A stretch of DNA of 64,000 nucleotides from Haloarcula rara (GTDB lineage: Archaea > Halobacteriota > Halobacteria > Halobacteriales > Haloarculaceae). This document shows, one piece after another, positions 8,226-17,493 of this stretch (the first letter of the stretch is position 1; each line of letters begins with the position of its first letter). A program made the translations under genes and the position numbers. A model generated the notes under the pieces. That model was not told where the DNA came from. It made no database searches and saw only the letters and a program-made list of their open reading frames with translations. Where the stretch lies: NCBI RefSeq assembly GCF_029338235.1, contig NZ_CP119785.1, forward strand, positions 1,240,001 to 1,304,000, given 5' to 3'.

Positions 8226-8915
8226 ATGATTCTGGCAGTGGCCGGCGGCAAGGGTGGTGTCGGAAAGACGACTGTCTCGATGAACCTGGGGGTGGAACTA
8301 GACGCGATAGTCGTGGACGGAGATCTGACGAACGCGGATCTACCCCACACCACCGGGCCGGACCTACACGACGTCCTCGCCGGCCACGCCGAGCCGTCGG
8401 AGGCGGTGACGGAGTTCGGCCCGCTCCACTTGCTCCCCTGTGGGCGCTCGCTGGAAGGGGCCCGTGCCGCTGACCTCTCCAGGCTAGAAACCGTGGTCGA
8501 GTCGCTCGAACGACGACACGGAAACGTGCTCATCGACAGTCCCGCGGGACTGGCCCAGGACGTCGGGACGATACTCGAGATCGCCGACGCGACGGTCCTC
8601 GTAACGACGCCAGAGGAGACGGCACTGGCCGACGCGACCAGGACCAAGGAGCTGGCGCTGGAACTGGACAGCCAGATCGCAGCCGTGGCGCTCAACAAGG
8701 TGCAGGGAGACGAGACGACGGTCGAGACACGCAAGGCGGAGGTTAGGGACCGGTTCAACGTGTCGACAGTCCCGATTCCGCAGACGCCCGCAATTGCCGA
8801 GTCACAGCAGGACGAACGGCTGCTAACGGAGTTCGCTCCGGAGAATCAGGCCGTAGATTGCTTCGCCGAGCTCGGCTGGATACTGCAGCGAAACCGCGAC
8901 TGGATTGTGGGGTAG
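8226..8915 (+). CDS. MinD/ParA-family ATPase
   Basis: A 229-residue SIMIBI-class ATPase. The deviant Walker A GGKGGVGKTT is at residues 7-16, the switch I-like DGDLTNADLP at about 35, the switch II-like LIDSPAG at about 100, and the adenine-side segment ALNKVQGD at about 158. There is no obvious C-terminal amphipathic membrane helix like that of bacterial MinD. In archaea such ATPases position archaella, chemosensory arrays and pili. Sitting between the TadA/TadC operon and the candidate pilins, it probably places or recycles this machine at the membrane (inference). Confidence 0.85.
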   Translation: MILAVAGGKGGVGKTTVSMNLGVELDAIVVDGDLTNADLPHTTGPDLHDVLAGHAEPSEAVTEFGPLHLLPCGRSLEGARAADLSRLETVVESLERRHGNVLIDSPAGLAQDVGTILEIADATVLVTTPEETALADATRTKELALELDSQIAAVALNKVQGDETTVETRKAEVRDRFNVSTVPIPQTPAIAESQQDERLLTEFAPENQAVDCFAELGWILQRNRDWIVG

Positions 8916-8948
8916 AGGTCTGCCGAGCGACCGCGCCAGTCGGTCTTT

Positions 8949-8957
8949 GATTTATAT
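8949..8957 (+). promoter_or_regulatory. TATA box before the pilin-like gene run
   Basis: tttatatac lies 23-31 bases before the ATG at 8980, classic archaeal spacing for leaderless transcripts. It would drive the 8980 and 9440 genes separately from the upstream MinD gene. Confidence 0.6.
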
Positions 8958-8979
8958 ACGATAGCGAGGCAGTCTCGGT

Positions 8980-9468
8980 ATGGAGGCTTTCGCCGATCGG
9001 TGGGTCATGTTCATGGGACTGACACTGTTTACCACTGCCGTACTCGGTCTCGTCCTCTCGATGCAGACAGTCCCGGCACCGGATGCGAACGAGGCCGCCA
9101 ACACGATCGATTCGGCCGCCGGGAGCAAGGGCGGGACCCACGCGGAGTACGACCACGACGCAGAGGAGGTTCGGGTTCGAGCACAGAGCTTCAGCCTCAG
9201 AAACGAGGGGGGAACGTCCAGCGCGACAGTCGCGTTCGGCTCGCTGGTGCCAGTGAACGTCGGTGACAACCACTACGACCGGCTCGAACAGATACTGCTG
9301 GGCGAGCAGTGGCAGGACGTGTTCGACGACGAGGCGGCGTTCCGCGAGACCAGTGAGGAAGCGACCCAGAACGCGGTCGGCAACGAGGAGTGGAGAGAGA
9401 CCAGCGGGACACTCAGAGTGACCACGGAGGTAGTCGACGGTGAGCAAATCACGATCGTGGCCTTCTGA
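8980..9468 (+). CDS. Pilin-like exported protein (DUF7283-like)
   Basis: A 162-residue protein with one N-terminal hydrophobic helix (about residues 9-30, VMFMGLTLFTTAVLGLVLS) and a polar domain outside the membrane. The ATG at 8980 is 23-31 bases after a strong TATA box (tttatatac, 8949-8957), predicting a leaderless mRNA. There is no clear class III R/K-G cleavage site, so it may be a minor, unprocessed pseudopilin or an anchor. From memory it matches the DUF7283 haloarchaeal family. Its end overlaps the next gene by 29 bases, implying coupled translation. Confidence 0.72.
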   Translation: MEAFADRWVMFMGLTLFTTAVLGLVLSMQTVPAPDANEAANTIDSAAGSKGGTHAEYDHDAEEVRVRAQSFSLRNEGGTSSATVAFGSLVPVNVGDNHYDRLEQILLGEQWQDVFDDEAAFRETSEEATQNAVGNEEWRETSGTLRVTTEVVDGEQITIVAF

Positions 9469-9910
9469 GGACGAGCGCGGGGTGTCCTCGCCAGTCGTCG
9501 TCCTCATTTCCGTGGCGATGTTCTCGCTTGCGCTCTCGATGTATATGGGCTACTCGGAGAGTGTCGTCGATATGGGCGAGAGCGAGCGCGAGATAAGCGA
9601 ACCGGCACTCGAACGCGTCTGGGACGAGATTTCGGACGACGGTGCGTACAACGTCGACGAGGACCTGGAGAACGCACTCTCGGTCGAAGCGCTCCCCAGG
9701 GGTCGAGACGTGTTAGTGGCGATTACCTACGTCGATGACAGTGGCGACACAGAGGTAGTCGATAACGTCGAGTTCGCAGCCGACGGGACGGCGAGTTCCT
9801 ACAGCGAGACGCCGATGCCCGACCACGTCAACGCCTCGTCCCGGCCGATCGGCGTCAGATACAATCCACAGGATGTCAGGGGCGCACGGCTTCACGTCGG
9901 TGTGGTCTGA
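9440..9910 (+). CDS. Candidate archaeal pilin with class III signal
   Basis: A 156-residue protein. The N-terminus carries ERG, then VSSPVVVLISVAMFSLALS, the pattern of archaeal type IV prepilins: a charged leader, R-G at the cut site, V-S after it, then a 20-residue hydrophobic helix for PibD processing. The rest is an acidic domain exposed outside with Asn/Ser sites. The start is GTG at 9440, inside the previous gene; later starts would remove the cleavage site. It is probably a structural or minor subunit of this machine. Confidence 0.72.
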   Translation: MSKSRSWPSEDERGVSSPVVVLISVAMFSLALSMYMGYSESVVDMGESEREISEPALERVWDEISDDGAYNVDEDLENALSVEALPRGRDVLVAITYVDDSGDTEVVDNVEFAADGTASSYSETPMPDHVNASSRPIGVRYNPQDVRGARLHVGVV

Positions 9911-9982
9911 TACCGCCGGCAGTTTGCGCAGGCACACGCTCGGGGGGTAGACAGCCAATATATTTCTATGTTTTTTGTTTTA

Positions 9983-9996
9983 GTTTAAGTAATATA
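9983..9996 (+). promoter_or_regulatory. TATA box before the 10013 small ORF
   Basis: agtttaagtaatat lies about 17-30 bases before an ATG at 10013, within an AT-rich stretch (9955-10010) that has no other role visible. It predicts a transcription start at or near that ATG, about 145 bases before the next recognised gene. Confidence 0.5.
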
Positions 9997-10012
9997 GAGC
10001 TGTAACTACAGT

Positions 10013-10162
10013 ATGCTTGCGTTCGGAGCACGTGACACAGGATTCGGCTGCCCTCCAGCGGTCGGGGCGGGCGCCGAACAGCCGTGGAAGCGGTCCGCCG
10101 GTATCGATGCGGGTTCGGGTGAGCGAGTGACCGATAGGACTTCGGTGAGTGCGCTCCGATGA
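10013..10162 (+). CDS. Possible 49-residue leader or small protein
   Basis: An ORF starting MLAFGARDTGFGCPP and ending SVSALR. Two things support it: the ATG is at leaderless distance from a TATA box, and its TGA overlaps the next gene's ATG as ATGA, typical of coupled translation. The composition (Gly/Ala/Arg, few acidic residues) is not typical of a haloarchaeal soluble protein, so it may be a chance ORF in a 5' leader. No family is recognised. Confidence 0.35.
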   Translation: MLAFGARDTGFGCPPAVGAGAEQPWKRSAGIDAGSGERVTDRTSVSALR

Positions 10163-11541
10163 AACCCTCGAACCGCGCAGTGAGTACCTCGATCGACGTG
10201 ATCATCGCGCTGGTGGTGCTGAGTGGTGCCATCACGATGCTGTTCGTCTACGGTGGGTCGTCGTCGACGCAATCACCACGGGACGAAGAGGAGGCCGACC
10301 AGCTTGCCGACCTGCTCTCTACAGCGACAGTCGAGGTCAACTACACCGTCTGGATTACCGTCGGCCAGAGTACGAACAAATACGAGTTTACCGAGAGCGG
10401 CACTATCCTCCATCATCTCCGGCGCGCGACGATGCTAAACGCGACGTTCAGAACGGACGGCACACCGCAGGCGCTGTCGCTCCTTCCGCCGTGTGAAGCT
10501 GTCGCAAATGACTACCAGGGAGTTGTCAAAGAAGAGTACCTGGACGAGAAATCTGTCAACAACGAATCGCTCGACGACGACTGGTACTCGAACAACAGGC
10601 GATTCCCGCCCCGGTTCTACAACGAGAGCACCGGGAAAATAAAACACAAGTACCAGAAGTACAGGTTCAGGGCGTTCAAACCCAAGTACATCAACGACAG
10701 CGCCGAGAACGTCACGTTCGCCGACGAGTACACCGACGCGTCGGGCAATCTGTCCGAGGCGTATCTGAACGACGACGACAAGCCGAAGATGGAGCTCTCT
10801 ATCGACGTCCTGCGCTCCGAAGTCGAAGACCAGCCGTGTAATCCGACCGGAGAACTTCACCCCGAGGTTCGACAGAAGTACAACGCGACCGAGCCGGCGT
10901 CACTGGACAGCGGGGCCGACGGGCGCACACCGTTTGTCAGGACCAATTACATGCAGAAGATAGACGCGGCAATCGACCAGCGGCTCCGGACCGAACTCGA
11001 GGAGTACCGGATCGAAACCACGTGGCAGCCGTTCGACAGAGCCGACGGCAACCGACCGTACATCGCCAGCCGGAACGTCATCGGCGACACGCCTGACCGA
11101 GACCAGGAGACGAACTCCGCGCGGCTTGTCGTCCCGAGCGGGTTTCCGGATGCCACGGAGATAGCGGAGCGACAGCGCAATAGCGGTCTCGCGGGCGCAC
11201 TGGGGGCAGCCATCGCCGAGGGGTATTTCCCACGTGCCGATTCGAAGTACGCACTCGAGCGCGGGGAGGTCTCCCAGGCGTACGTCACGGACCGGTATCT
11301 CCGGATAGCGTCTATCGCAGTCGATAGCGAGGAGTCACAGGTAGGCCGCGAAATAGCCGAAGGCGTCGACAAGCCGTATGAGGCCGATACGAACAGACTC
11401 AGGACGGTAATCGCCGCCCTGTTGACCCAGAAGTTCTCCGAGCAAGACATCGCGACGGCCGACGAGGACCACGTCCGACAGACGCTCTCGACGGGCAAAG
11501 TAGACGTCGTCGTCATGACGTGGGAGGAAGAAGACGAATGA
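10159..11541 (+). CDS. Large pilin-like exported protein (DUF7284-like)
   Basis: A 460-residue protein. The N-terminus MKPSNRAVSTSIDVIIALVV resembles an archaeal prepilin: short basic leader, R-A before V-S, then a hydrophobic helix to about residue 31. The exported part is Asn/Tyr/Lys-rich with many N-x-S/T sites and ends in an acidic tail (WEEEDE). It is far larger than a normal pilin. I recall similar proteins as DUF7284. Its stop overlaps the next gene's ATG (ATGA), so it is cotranslated with the giant protein downstream. Confidence 0.72.
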   Translation: MKPSNRAVSTSIDVIIALVVLSGAITMLFVYGGSSSTQSPRDEEEADQLADLLSTATVEVNYTVWITVGQSTNKYEFTESGTILHHLRRATMLNATFRTDGTPQALSLLPPCEAVANDYQGVVKEEYLDEKSVNNESLDDDWYSNNRRFPPRFYNESTGKIKHKYQKYRFRAFKPKYINDSAENVTFADEYTDASGNLSEAYLNDDDKPKMELSIDVLRSEVEDQPCNPTGELHPEVRQKYNATEPASLDSGADGRTPFVRTNYMQKIDAAIDQRLRTELEEYRIETTWQPFDRADGNRPYIASRNVIGDTPDRDQETNSARLVVPSGFPDATEIAERQRNSGLAGALGAAIAEGYFPRADSKYALERGEVSQAYVTDRYLRIASIAVDSEESQVGREIAEGVDKPYEADTNRLRTVIAALLTQKFSEQDIATADEDHVRQTLSTGKVDVVVMTWEEEDE

Positions 11542-14500
11542 CGAGGACAATCAGCCTCGCGTCGGACCAGCGAGCGCGTATCCCGTTTGCGGTTATCGCA
11601 GCGCTGCTGTTGGTCTCGAGTGGCACGGTCCTGTTCTTGCTCGAGAGCCGTGACGAGCCGAAAAAGACCAAGGACCCTGCCGAATCGGCCACCGAAACCA
11701 GAAGCGCCGTCAAGTCGGCTATGAAGATGGCGGCACGGGAGTCACTCGAAAAAGCAGGTGAGAAACCGGTCACGAAGACGGCAGACACACCCGCCGGGCA
11801 GGCGATATCCGACAGTAACACGTTCGAAGAGTACGTCAAGCTGCGCTACTATCTCAACCTGCAGCGCCGCCTCGAACGTATCGAGCGCCAGCAGTCCCGT
11901 ATCCGTGGTGAGAACGTCACGGTCGAGATAGCGCTTCCGAGCGCGAGATACGAGGAGGACAGCATCGACGAGGCGATCGGCCGAATCGAAATAGATAGAG
12001 AGGACAAGCCGAATCCTGATGACAGCCCGACGGACGGGACGGCGGTGGAGTACGTCGAGCTAGACGCCGGGTCGGTCCCGATAGTCATCTACGAGGACGG
12101 CGAGGAGGTCTACCGGGAGAGGATGGATATGAGCGTGACGAGCCAGTCGGCCGTCTTCGACCTCCACGAGAAGACCAGGGAGTTCGAAACGTCGTACAAC
12201 GAGAACCTCTACGCCAAGATGTACCCCGCGCTGACCGGGATGATATACATGAAAGCCATCCCCGAGCGGTTCCTCGGGGACCCCACCCAGCCCTTTGCCT
12301 TCGATAAACAGCTCACAAATCTGGAAATTCGCGAGTTGGCCAACCAGTTCGCTTACGACGAGATGCGCAACGTCTACGGCACCACGCCCGGAGATACCAA
12401 CGCTCGCGAGGTCTCGGGTGGCTGTCTCGCGGTCTTCTATGCGTCCCGTCTCGGCTCGCCCGTCGGTGCGGACGTAGCCCCGCCGGACACTATCTGTACG
12501 GCGATATACCAGGAGGGGCTCGAGAGCGATAACTTCCCCAGGGGCGAGAGCATCACGGCGAACTTCGAGGAGATGAAAAACGAACGGGCACAGAACCCGA
12601 AAGGTGGCGCGAAACCGCCGTTCGACGACGGGAACTACTCCGACACGACGCGAGACCTCCGTGATGAGGTGGAGTCGGTCGACGGCACCGACCTCGAGTC
12701 CCGACTGGAGAACGAATCCGAGTTCACGTTGGACCGGGATACGATTACGCGGATAGCCTTCCAGAACGTCACTGGCAGGCCCTACAGCCCAAAGCAGGGT
12801 GACGCCGACAGGATTGCCGAGGTCCAGCAGAACATCAACGCGAGCGAGGAGTTCGGCGGTGAGAGTATCGACCAGCCGACCGACCAGCCCTGGCGGGGCG
12901 GGTCCTTCTCCGACGAGGTGCGCGATGTCATAAACGACACCTATACTGTCGCGTCCGCCGTCGAGGAGGTCCACCTCGCCGAGGGGTCGCTGAACGAGTC
13001 CTCGGACAAGCGGGTCGTCGAGACCGGGGATTTCAGCGTCGAGAAACAGCCAGACGGGGCCGACGGTTCGGTCCTCGTCAGACTGCCAGTGCGAATCGAA
13101 GAGGACGGCAACTGGACCAAACGGGTCGTGTTCAACGCGACTATCTCGGCTACGGGCAACTACAACTACAACACCACAATAAAAGAGCGGGGAATCAAGT
13201 ACCCGGTGTCGCCGCCGGCATACGTCGAGACGTCCCAGTATCCGACGTTCATTGGTGGACTCTGGGGCTCGACGTTCGAGGCGAGCGTGACCGGCGACGA
13301 CAACGCCAACGAGTCCGAGATCGAAGGGTATCTCGAGGACACTGTCAACACTAGCGTCACCACGACAGGCGAGTTCGAGAGTGCTCTCGCGGAGGGGGTC
13401 AACAGCGAGGGGACGAAGCTGGCCCACGAGCCGGAGATGGCCTCACGAAGCGCCTTCCAGAACTGGCTCATCGGAGAACTCCAAGACACTGTCAACGAAA
13501 GCAACAACGTCACCGTCGAGCGGAACATGACCACGTACCTCGACAACGACCAGCCGACCTTCAGAAAGCTGAAGATAAACGAGTCGGAACGGTCGACGCT
13601 GGTCTACGACAGTACGCTGAACGACGGCCAGTACGAGACACCGGCCGAGCGCTCGCTCGCGGAGCTCCGAAACCGGTGGGTGAACACGACGAACTGGTAT
13701 CTCGAGAAGGCGGCCCAGCGAAAGCAAAACCGGGTCGATATGCTGGAAGAGAAACTCAATGACGGCCCCGGCCCGGACGAGATAGACGAGGCCTACGAAC
13801 AGGGAATCGATAACGCCAGCAGCTGGGACGACAGTTTGTACAACGACTCCCGGGGGCCCGATTCCAGTTCGCCGTACCAGATTAACGTCGAGCCCGCGTG
13901 GATGGGGTACTTCCCGGAGACAGGCGACAACATGCAGTTTTCGAACCCCCGCGACGAAGTCAGAGAGGACACCGAGAACGTCCGGTTTACCGCGATGGCG
14001 AACCGGGAGGTGTTCATGCTGCCGACGCCTGGAATGCCCATCATTCCGCTCCCGGGCTTCTGGTACGTCTCGGCCAACAACTACTACGCCCACTCGAAAG
14101 GCGAGTATGCCAGGTTCCAGGTCAAGCCACGCGCCCCCGAGAACCACATCGCTAACACGTCGTACGTCAAGCAGCCGGGACCCGTCTCGCTCGAGTTCAA
14201 CGGTCTCCGGCGGCCGGTCGGTCGGGTCACCCCCATCGACTACAGCATGCACTACGAGATGCCGGTGTTGATGGTCGGGAAGACGCCGGTCCAGGACGGC
14301 AACTGGGGCATCGGTGACTACATCTTCTCGAACCTGAACCCATTCATCGACTGTACGCCGACCTTCCCCAAGACGGGGACCGGCTCACACGACGAGGACC
14401 GACACAACACGGAGTGTGGCTCCGCCGGGACCATCGGTGAGACCGTCGGTGCAGTGCTGAGTATCGGGGCCGGCTCCTTCGGCGGCGGGAAACTCACCAG

Positions 14501-15929
14501 GAACCTGAAACGCCACGAACACATGAAGGCGACCAGACGGCAAGACGAGGCCATCGCCAGGAACCGAGGGTTCAACGACGAGATACGCCGGCTGCAACGC
14601 GAGATAGACGAGATAGACGGACAGTTGGGGGCCCTCGACCGCCAGAACCCGCGAAGCCTCGCCCGTCGGAGTGACCCCTCCCACTACAGACCGGCAGGGG
14701 ACGTCCATACCAGACTCCGCGCGCGCCAGGCCGACCAGCGACGGGACCTCACCGCCCGGCGGGAGCAGTTAGAAGACCAGATGTACGACTACAACGGGAT
14801 ACATGCGAGAATCGAGCATTCCCAGGCAGGTCGGTACAGAGACGTACGGAGAGAGCGGCGAGATAACTTCAACAGACAGTACGAGTACAACACGTTGGGC
14901 CACCCGAGATATCACAAAGACCTGACTCAGAACACACGAATCAAGGTCATCCGCAACGGCTGGGACGACATCCCCGAAAACGACCGACCGGAGCTGTCGT
15001 CAGATTTCAAACGGTGGCGGAAGGTGTCCAAGACCGGTATCGTGCAAGGGACGGAACGGGCGGTAGACCACGGCGTCGCGATGGCGCTTCGGGACGGCAG
15101 CTACGACCGGGTCGAATGCCCCCGGAACGCGTACAAGGACCGGGACGACTACACCACCGGCTGTGACGACGACCAGCTCGAGGTCGAGGTGTATCCGGCC
15201 GACGACGGGACCGTCGTCAGCATCGAGAGCGAGATTCAGGAGGAGCTCGGCGACAGGACGCTGCACTTCCAGACGCGGCCGGACGTGCCGGGTCCGGAGG
15301 ACGAGCGCCTGCTCCTGGGCGGCAACGACGATATCGTCTACGACAACATCGACTACTCCGCCAAACAGGACACCGTTACCTTCCCGATGCCACAGAGCGT
15401 CGGCAGCTACCAGGACACCGAGTTCCAGACCAACTACAGCGTCTACCTGAACCAGACCGCGGACGGCGACTACGCCTTCCAGAACAAGACCGGCGTCGTG
15501 AAGCCGGCCAGCGGTGCCCAGGAGGCCGCCCTGGCCGATACCAACATCACGGTCGTCGAACCACAGGTCGCCGGAAACGCCCCGATGCTGCGGGTCGTCT
15601 ACGACGGGTACACCTTCCTCATCGCCCTGATGGAGGGTGAAGACGTCGACTGGGAGCGCTACCGGGACGCGCTCTCGGCCGGCCCCTTCGACCCCGACGC
15701 GGTCAACGTCTTCATCGGGTCGACCCAGGCACAAAAGGAGCTGAGCAGCGAGGTCTCGCCCCGGAGCAGCGTCGTCGTCGACGAGGGCGGCGTGTCGCCG
15801 GACCACGACTGCGTCGGCGACCCCATGAGCGTCTACTACGGCGACGAGACGGGCGAGCGCATCAAGTTCCGCGTCGACGAATCGGACCGCCTCTTCGGCC
15901 CCGAGGACGAACCAAACGAGTTCTGCTGA
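11538..15929 (+). CDS. Giant pilin-like exported protein (DUF7286-like)
   Basis: A 1463-residue protein, the largest in the window. After the leader MTRTISLASDQRAR comes a hydrophobic helix IPFAVIAALLLVSSGTVLFL, then an enormous acidic region outside the cell with many N-x-S/T sites. A hydrophobic patch at about residues 962-985 (GETVGAVLSIGAGSFGGG) precedes a strongly charged coiled coil (about 990-1110, with EIRRLQREIDEIDGQL). A second beta-rich domain ends NEFC. The ATG at 11538 overlaps the upstream stop; a GTG six codons earlier is less likely. From memory it matches DUF7286. A tip adhesin or a secreted stalk are both possible; neither is shown. Confidence 0.75.
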   Translation: MTRTISLASDQRARIPFAVIAALLLVSSGTVLFLLESRDEPKKTKDPAESATETRSAVKSAMKMAARESLEKAGEKPVTKTADTPAGQAISDSNTFEEYVKLRYYLNLQRRLERIERQQSRIRGENVTVEIALPSARYEEDSIDEAIGRIEIDREDKPNPDDSPTDGTAVEYVELDAGSVPIVIYEDGEEVYRERMDMSVTSQSAVFDLHEKTREFETSYNENLYAKMYPALTGMIYMKAIPERFLGDPTQPFAFDKQLTNLEIRELANQFAYDEMRNVYGTTPGDTNAREVSGGCLAVFYASRLGSPVGADVAPPDTICTAIYQEGLESDNFPRGESITANFEEMKNERAQNPKGGAKPPFDDGNYSDTTRDLRDEVESVDGTDLESRLENESEFTLDRDTITRIAFQNVTGRPYSPKQGDADRIAEVQQNINASEEFGGESIDQPTDQPWRGGSFSDEVRDVINDTYTVASAVEEVHLAEGSLNESSDKRVVETGDFSVEKQPDGADGSVLVRLPVRIEEDGNWTKRVVFNATISATGNYNYNTTIKERGIKYPVSPPAYVETSQYPTFIGGLWGSTFEASVTGDDNANESEIEGYLEDTVNTSVTTTGEFESALAEGVNSEGTKLAHEPEMASRSAFQNWLIGELQDTVNESNNVTVERNMTTYLDNDQPTFRKLKINESERSTLVYDSTLNDGQYETPAERSLAELRNRWVNTTNWYLEKAAQRKQNRVDMLEEKLNDGPGPDEIDEAYEQGIDNASSWDDSLYNDSRGPDSSSPYQINVEPAWMGYFPETGDNMQFSNPRDEVREDTENVRFTAMANREVFMLPTPGMPIIPLPGFWYVSANNYYAHSKGEYARFQVKPRAPENHIANTSYVKQPGPVSLEFNGLRRPVGRVTPIDYSMHYEMPVLMVGKTPVQDGNWGIGDYIFSNLNPFIDCTPTFPKTGTGSHDEDRHNTECGSAGTIGETVGAVLSIGAGSFGGGKLTRNLKRHEHMKATRRQDEAIARNRGFNDEIRRLQREIDEIDGQLGALDRQNPRSLARRSDPSHYRPAGDVHTRLRARQADQRRDLTARREQLEDQMYDYNGIHARIEHSQAGRYRDVRRERRDNFNRQYEYNTLGHPRYHKDLTQNTRIKVIRNGWDDIPENDRPELSSDFKRWRKVSKTGIVQGTERAVDHGVAMALRDGSYDRVECPRNAYKDRDDYTTGCDDDQLEVEVYPADDGTVVSIESEIQEELGDRTLHFQTRPDVPGPEDERLLLGGNDDIVYDNIDYSAKQDTVTFPMPQSVGSYQDTEFQTNYSVYLNQTADGDYAFQNKTGVVKPASGAQEAALADTNITVVEPQVAGNAPMLRVVYDGYTFLIALMEGEDVDWERYRDALSAGPFDPDAVNVFIGSTQAQKELSSEVSPRSSVVVDEGGVSPDHDCVGDPMSVYYGDETGERIKFRVDESDRLFGPEDEPNEFC

Positions 15930-16119
15930 CAGCGCCGCTTTTCGTTTCAGACGCCGAATAGCCGCCGGAGCTGACGTCTCGGTGTGGTCTCGGCATCGTC
16001 GCTCCTCGAAACTGTCGACATCGAGTCTGACACACACTGCCGACAGCGACGCCACTCTGTCACATGGAGAGGATTTCCGAATTGAACCGACACCAACAGC
16101 CCGGAAACGCACTGCCGTG
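15930..16119. other. Convergent spacer, no gene seen
   Basis: This is a 190-base gap between the giant exported protein (plus) and the MinD-fusion gene (minus). Short frames here are antisense continuations of neighbours. No strong hairpin with a T-run was recognised. Confidence 0.5.
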
Positions 16120-17424
16120 TCAGTCGCTCTCTTTGAGAACTGCTTCCGGCGCCGACCTCGGCCGCCGCGTGAACTGCTCGGTGACGTCGACCCACTCCGC
16201 CTGGTCGATGAGCCCATCGCCAGACTCCTTCGAAACCGATATCTGATACGTCTGCCTGGCGCCGTGCTCTGTCGTCTCACAGCGCAGTATGAGATCGGCG
16301 AAACGCTCTGTCGTCACTCGGTTTCGCGGCGTGGGCGTCCGGTCCAGCGTGTGCAACAGCGCGACGCTGTCGGTCGCACGCACCGCGTCCGACACCATCT
16401 GTAAGAACTCGTAGTAGGCCTCCCGATCCTGTTGCTCCAGCCGGTCCATGGGGTCGATGACGACGTTTATCTGGTGGGGAAGCCGCCCGAGCAGCTCGCT
16501 CCCGCGCGTGAGCAGCGCCCTCTCGTCGAGCTCACGGACCGTCGGGTCACCAGTCTGAACCAGCGACGTCTTCAGGGCCTGACGAACGTCTTCCCGGGAC
16601 CGCCCGACGGGGAGATAGAGGGTCCCGCGTTCCCGCGTGATAGCGTGCAACAGCAGTTCGGACCGGCTCCCCTGTTCGGCGCTGAGCGCGACGACACTAC
16701 CCGCAGGAATCCCCCCCTGGAGCTCTCTGTCGACCGGTGCGAGCCCGGTCGGGAGCCGGATATCCGGATGTCGTCGGGCGGGTGCTGAAGGGCGATTCCG
16801 GTTCGAGAGCAGTTCGGCGGCGATGTGATCGTAGGCCTCGCGGGCCTGTCTGTCACGCTCGGCCGACTGAAAGGGCGGGACCCGTCCGAGGAGCGGAACG
16901 TCGAACCGCGCTCGAAACCCGATTGGCAGCTGCTCGCTCTGGTTCAGGACGACACCCGCGACCGGCGTGCCCTGTCGCTTGGCGAGGTCGATCGTCTTCC
17001 CGGCCGACGTGAGACTCCGCTCGGTCCCCGTCGTCACGACGACGACGCGGTCGGCCGCGTCGATTGGCCCGGCAACATCGGGACCCGCGCCCGCCGGACA
17101 GTCCACGAGCGCCTCGCCAGCCGATGTCGAGAACCGGTCGAGCAAGTCTGCCAGGTCGACCATCTCTGAATCCAGCGGCGCCGGGAGCACGCCCGCCTTC
17201 GTCGCTCCCGGCAACGGTTGTGCGATCGCCGCGGCATCGTTGTTCTCCTCGACCGTGGCAACGGTCGGTTCTCGGTCGATGTCAGCGGCCACGTGAAGAT
17301 TGGGGAGCTGCTGGTCGGCGTCGATAACGAACGACAGCCGCCCCGCTCTATCGAACGCCCGAGCGAGTCCGAGCGTCGTCGTGGTCTTGCCACACCCGCC
17401 TTTGGCTCCGGCAATCGCTATCAT
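16120..17424 (-). CDS. MinD-like ATPase fused to a KaiC-like domain
   Basis: A 434-residue two-domain protein. Residues 1-215 are MinD/ParA-like: Walker A AKGGCGKTTT at 7-16, VIDADQQLPNLH at about 34 and a switch II-like LVDCPAG at about 108. Residues 220-425 resemble RecA/KaiC-like haloarchaeal ATPases (LPTGLAPVDRELQGGIPAGS, Walker B-like INVVIDPMDRL), but the second P-loop is degenerate (SAEQGSRSELL lacks GKS/T). I recall the second domain as DUF7125. It lies 69 bases after the TFB gene on the same strand and faces the pilus locus. It is probably a positioning or regulatory ATPase; the partner is unknown. Confidence 0.78.
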   Translation of the reverse strand: MIAIAGAKGGCGKTTTTLGLARAFDRAGRLSFVIDADQQLPNLHVAADIDREPTVATVEENNDAAAIAQPLPGATKAGVLPAPLDSEMVDLADLLDRFSTSAGEALVDCPAGAGPDVAGPIDAADRVVVVTTGTERSLTSAGKTIDLAKRQGTPVAGVVLNQSEQLPIGFRARFDVPLLGRVPPFQSAERDRQAREAYDHIAAELLSNRNRPSAPARRHPDIRLPTGLAPVDRELQGGIPAGSVVALSAEQGSRSELLLHAITRERGTLYLPVGRSREDVRQALKTSLVQTGDPTVRELDERALLTRGSELLGRLPHQINVVIDPMDRLEQQDREAYYEFLQMVSDAVRATDSVALLHTLDRTPTPRNRVTTERFADLILRCETTEHGARQTYQISVSKESGDGLIDQAEWVDVTEQFTRRPRSAPEAVLKESD

Positions 17425-17493
17425 ACTAGCTCTGTGTCCTCATCGTTTTTGAACCCGAACATCCGCTGTTCGGCCACGCGATAGCAACAGAGC

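Noticed and set aside
12060..13427. A 455-residue frame antisense to the giant exported protein
   Set aside because: Antisense to a gene with clear domains; Arg/Val/Leu-rich composition without haloarchaeal acidity.
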